Assembly: GCA_017936205.1 (NCBI GenBank)
Contig: JAGBGB010000289.1
Span: 1 to 7,213, forward strand
DNA from: Oscillospiraceae bacterium
GTDB taxonomy: Bacteria > Bacillota > Clostridia > Oscillospirales > Oscillospiraceae
Length of the DNA: 7,213 nt
Direction: 5' to 3'
In this document: positions 6,458-7,213 of the stretch, piece after piece
How the letters are laid out: the number at the start of each line of letters is the position of its first letter
Position numbering within the stretch: position 1 is the first letter of the stretch
The notes under the pieces: generated by a model
Database searches by the model: none
The model's input: only the letters and a program-made list of their open reading frames with translations
What the model was told of the DNA's origin: nothing
Made by a program: the position numbers and the translations under genes

Positions 6458-6898
6458 ATGAACAAACACAGCATGAAGAAGCTGCTGTCGTTGGTCCTGT
6501 GTGCGGTGCTGATTGCGGCTATGGCACTGAGCTTCACCGGATGCAGCGATGACAAGGAGACCGAAGCCCCTACCACCGGAACCTTCACCGATGGTCAGAC
6601 TCTGGGCGAGGGCGGAACAGAGTTCACTCTGACCGTAACGGATGCAGAGGGTAAGGCTGCTACTGCAACCATCCGCACGAACAAGACCACCGTTGGTGAT
6701 GCTTTGGTGGAACTGGGTCTTGTTGCGGGGGATACCTCAACGGGAAGTCTGTATGTCAAGACCGTCAACGGCATGACCTACGACTATGAGAAGGACGGCA
6801 AGTACTGGGCATTCTACATCGATGGGGAATATGCTATGACCGGCATTGATTCCACAGACATCGTTGCAGGCTCTCTCTACGAGCTCAAGGCAGAATAA
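6458..6898 (+). CDS. DUF4430 (transcobalamin-like) surface lipoprotein under B12 control
   Basis: The 146-aa product has a type-II signal peptide: basic N-terminus (MNKHSMKK), hydrophobic stretch 9-26 and a lipobox ending FTGC with the acylated cysteine at 29. An acidic/Thr-rich linker follows (30-50). Residues about 56-145 form a DUF4430-type domain, recognised by ATIRTNKTTVGDALVELGL (70-88) and KYWAFYIDGEYAMTGIDSTD (115-134). This domain resembles the C-terminal domain of transcobalamin and intrinsic factor. The start is ATG 6458 with AAAGGAG (6443-6449); a longer in-frame ORF from 6212 runs through the riboswitch and is rejected. The family resemblance and the cobalamin riboswitch together point to corrinoid binding outside the membrane, probably handing B12 to an ABC or ECF transporter. 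No transporter gene is in the window. Ligand and partner are inferred. Confidence 0.88.
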   Translation: MNKHSMKKLLSLVLCAVLIAAMALSFTGCSDDKETEAPTTGTFTDGQTLGEGGTEFTLTVTDAEGKAATATIRTNKTTVGDALVELGLVAGDTSTGSLYVKTVNGMTYDYEKDGKYWAFYIDGEYAMTGIDSTDIVAGSLYELKAE

Positions 6899-6909
6899 GA
6901 AACAAACAG

Positions 6910-6955
6910 AGGGCTGGCTCGCCAAAAACGAGTCAGCCCTTTGATATGCTTTTTG
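6910..6955. terminator. Terminator after the DUF4430 gene, likely bidirectional
   Basis: AGGGCTGGCTCG (6910-6921) pairs with CGAGTCAGCCCT (6929-6940), 12 bp with one G-T pair and loop CCAAAAA. On the plus strand it is followed by TTGATATGCTTTTTG, and on the minus strand by CTGTTTGTTT. That fits convergent termination between the lipoprotein gene and the minus-strand gene tail ending at 6991. Confidence 0.78.
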
Positions 6956-6990
6956 CCAAATCTCATGAATCCCACATAGTCCGATTCGTT

Positions 6991-7089
6991 TTATTTGATT
7001 ATCCGCTTTTGGAAGCCGAAGAAATAGACCGCCGCACCTATGAAAAGTGCGATAGCCCCCCTCAAAACTCCGTCAAATTCCGATTTAGG
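6991..7089 (-). pseudogene. Minus-strand 3' gene fragment ending in a membrane helix
   Basis: On the minus strand a reading frame is open from 7089 to a TAA at 6991-6993. It encodes about 32 residues with no usable start codon. It reads PKSEFDGVLRG, then a hydrophobic segment AIALFIGAAVYFFGF, then the basic tail QKRIIK. A helix followed by positive residues at the C-terminus is typical of a real membrane protein end. The plus-strand hairpin at 6910-6940 would terminate it. The frame is cut at its 5' side by an in-frame stop at 7090-7092, close to where mobile-looking sequence begins. I infer a gene tail severed by an insertion. Chance hydrophobicity cannot be excluded at this length, and no family is assigned. 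Confidence 0.35.
7070..7087. repeat. Third occurrence of the repeat's terminal sequence
   Basis: CCGTCAAATTCCGATTTA here is the exact inverse of 192-209, the right end of repeat copy 1 plus five flanking bases. The left end of copy 2 (4938-4954) matches it at 16 of 17 positions. The rest of the 208-bp repeat is absent. It may be the end of a different element, a scar, or part of a longer terminal repeat than the 16 bases common to all tips. Confidence 0.6.
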
Positions 7090-7198
7090 TTATCACCTTT
7101 AGTAAGGTATGCACAAAATATTGCAAGCAAAGTCCCATTTAACGGACAGCTGACATGATAAAATGGTATCAAAAGCAAAGGCTTGAAAGGATGGTACC

Positions 7199-7213
7199 AT
7201 GTATGTCAAAGAA
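7199..7213 (+). CDS. Start of an unidentified gene, possibly a transposase (cut by window end)
   Basis: ATG 7199 opens MYVKE and runs off the window. Its ribosome binding site AAAGGA (7186-7191) is seven bases upstream, and an extended -10 box, TGATAAAAT (7156-7164), lies 35 bases upstream of the ATG. An ATG at 7191 overlaps the binding site and is less likely. The short leader and N-terminus loosely recall IS1634/IS4-like transposases of Clostridia. Five residues are far too few to assign a family, so that is only a guess. Confidence 0.4.

Noticed and set aside
6946..7158. Plus-strand 70-codon ORF after the lipoprotein gene
   Set aside because: It starts in the terminator's T-rich tail without a ribosome binding site and spans the repeat-end match. 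The minus-strand membrane-helix frame explains part of the region better.

Overview
The window carries a glycine cleavage operon and a vitamin B12-controlled lipoprotein gene from a bacterium of the Firmicutes. The likely source is a gut-type Clostridia (Oscillospirales-like). This rests on the split two-subunit glycine dehydrogenase (gcvPA + gcvPB), AGGAGG-type ribosome binding sites, sigma-A-like promoters, leader transcription terminators and a fairly GC-rich coding style. Species cannot be read from the sequence.

Layout. Bases 1-204 are one copy (its first four bases lie outside the window) of a 208-bp palindromic, MITE-like repeat. A strong promoter (294-322) then drives a leader with a tandem glycine riboswitch (351-497) and an overlapping intrinsic terminator (495-533). 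The operon follows: gcvT (553-1710), gcvH (1793-2170), gcvPA (2172-3488) and gcvPB (3485-4870). The last three are tightly packed, with a 1-base gap and then an ATGA overlap. A terminator hairpin (4883-4917) and the second copy of the repeat (4943-5150) separate the operon from lplA (5189-6205), a lipoate-protein ligase. A cobalamin riboswitch begins at or over the lplA stop codon and is followed by a candidate terminator. Downstream of it lies a 146-aa lipoprotein with a DUF4430 (transcobalamin-like) domain (6458-6898), closed by a bidirectional-looking terminator. The last 260 bases hold a minus-strand gene tail ending in a membrane helix, a third copy of the repeat's terminal sequence, and the first five codons of a further plus-strand gene, possibly a transposase.

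How the parts work together. Excess glycine should bind the tandem aptamers, block the leader terminator and switch on the P, T and H proteins. These convert glycine plus tetrahydrofolate to CO2, ammonia and methylene-THF. LplA can attach lipoate to the H-protein (predicted Lys63). The fourth component, dihydrolipoyl dehydrogenase, is not in the window. The B12-controlled lipoprotein is a separate transport or scavenging unit and probably captures corrinoids at the cell surface.

Most of the window is well-understood biology. The least explained parts are the two 94%-identical repeats around the gcv operon, the third terminal-repeat match near a gene remnant, and the overlap between lplA and the cobalamin aptamer.
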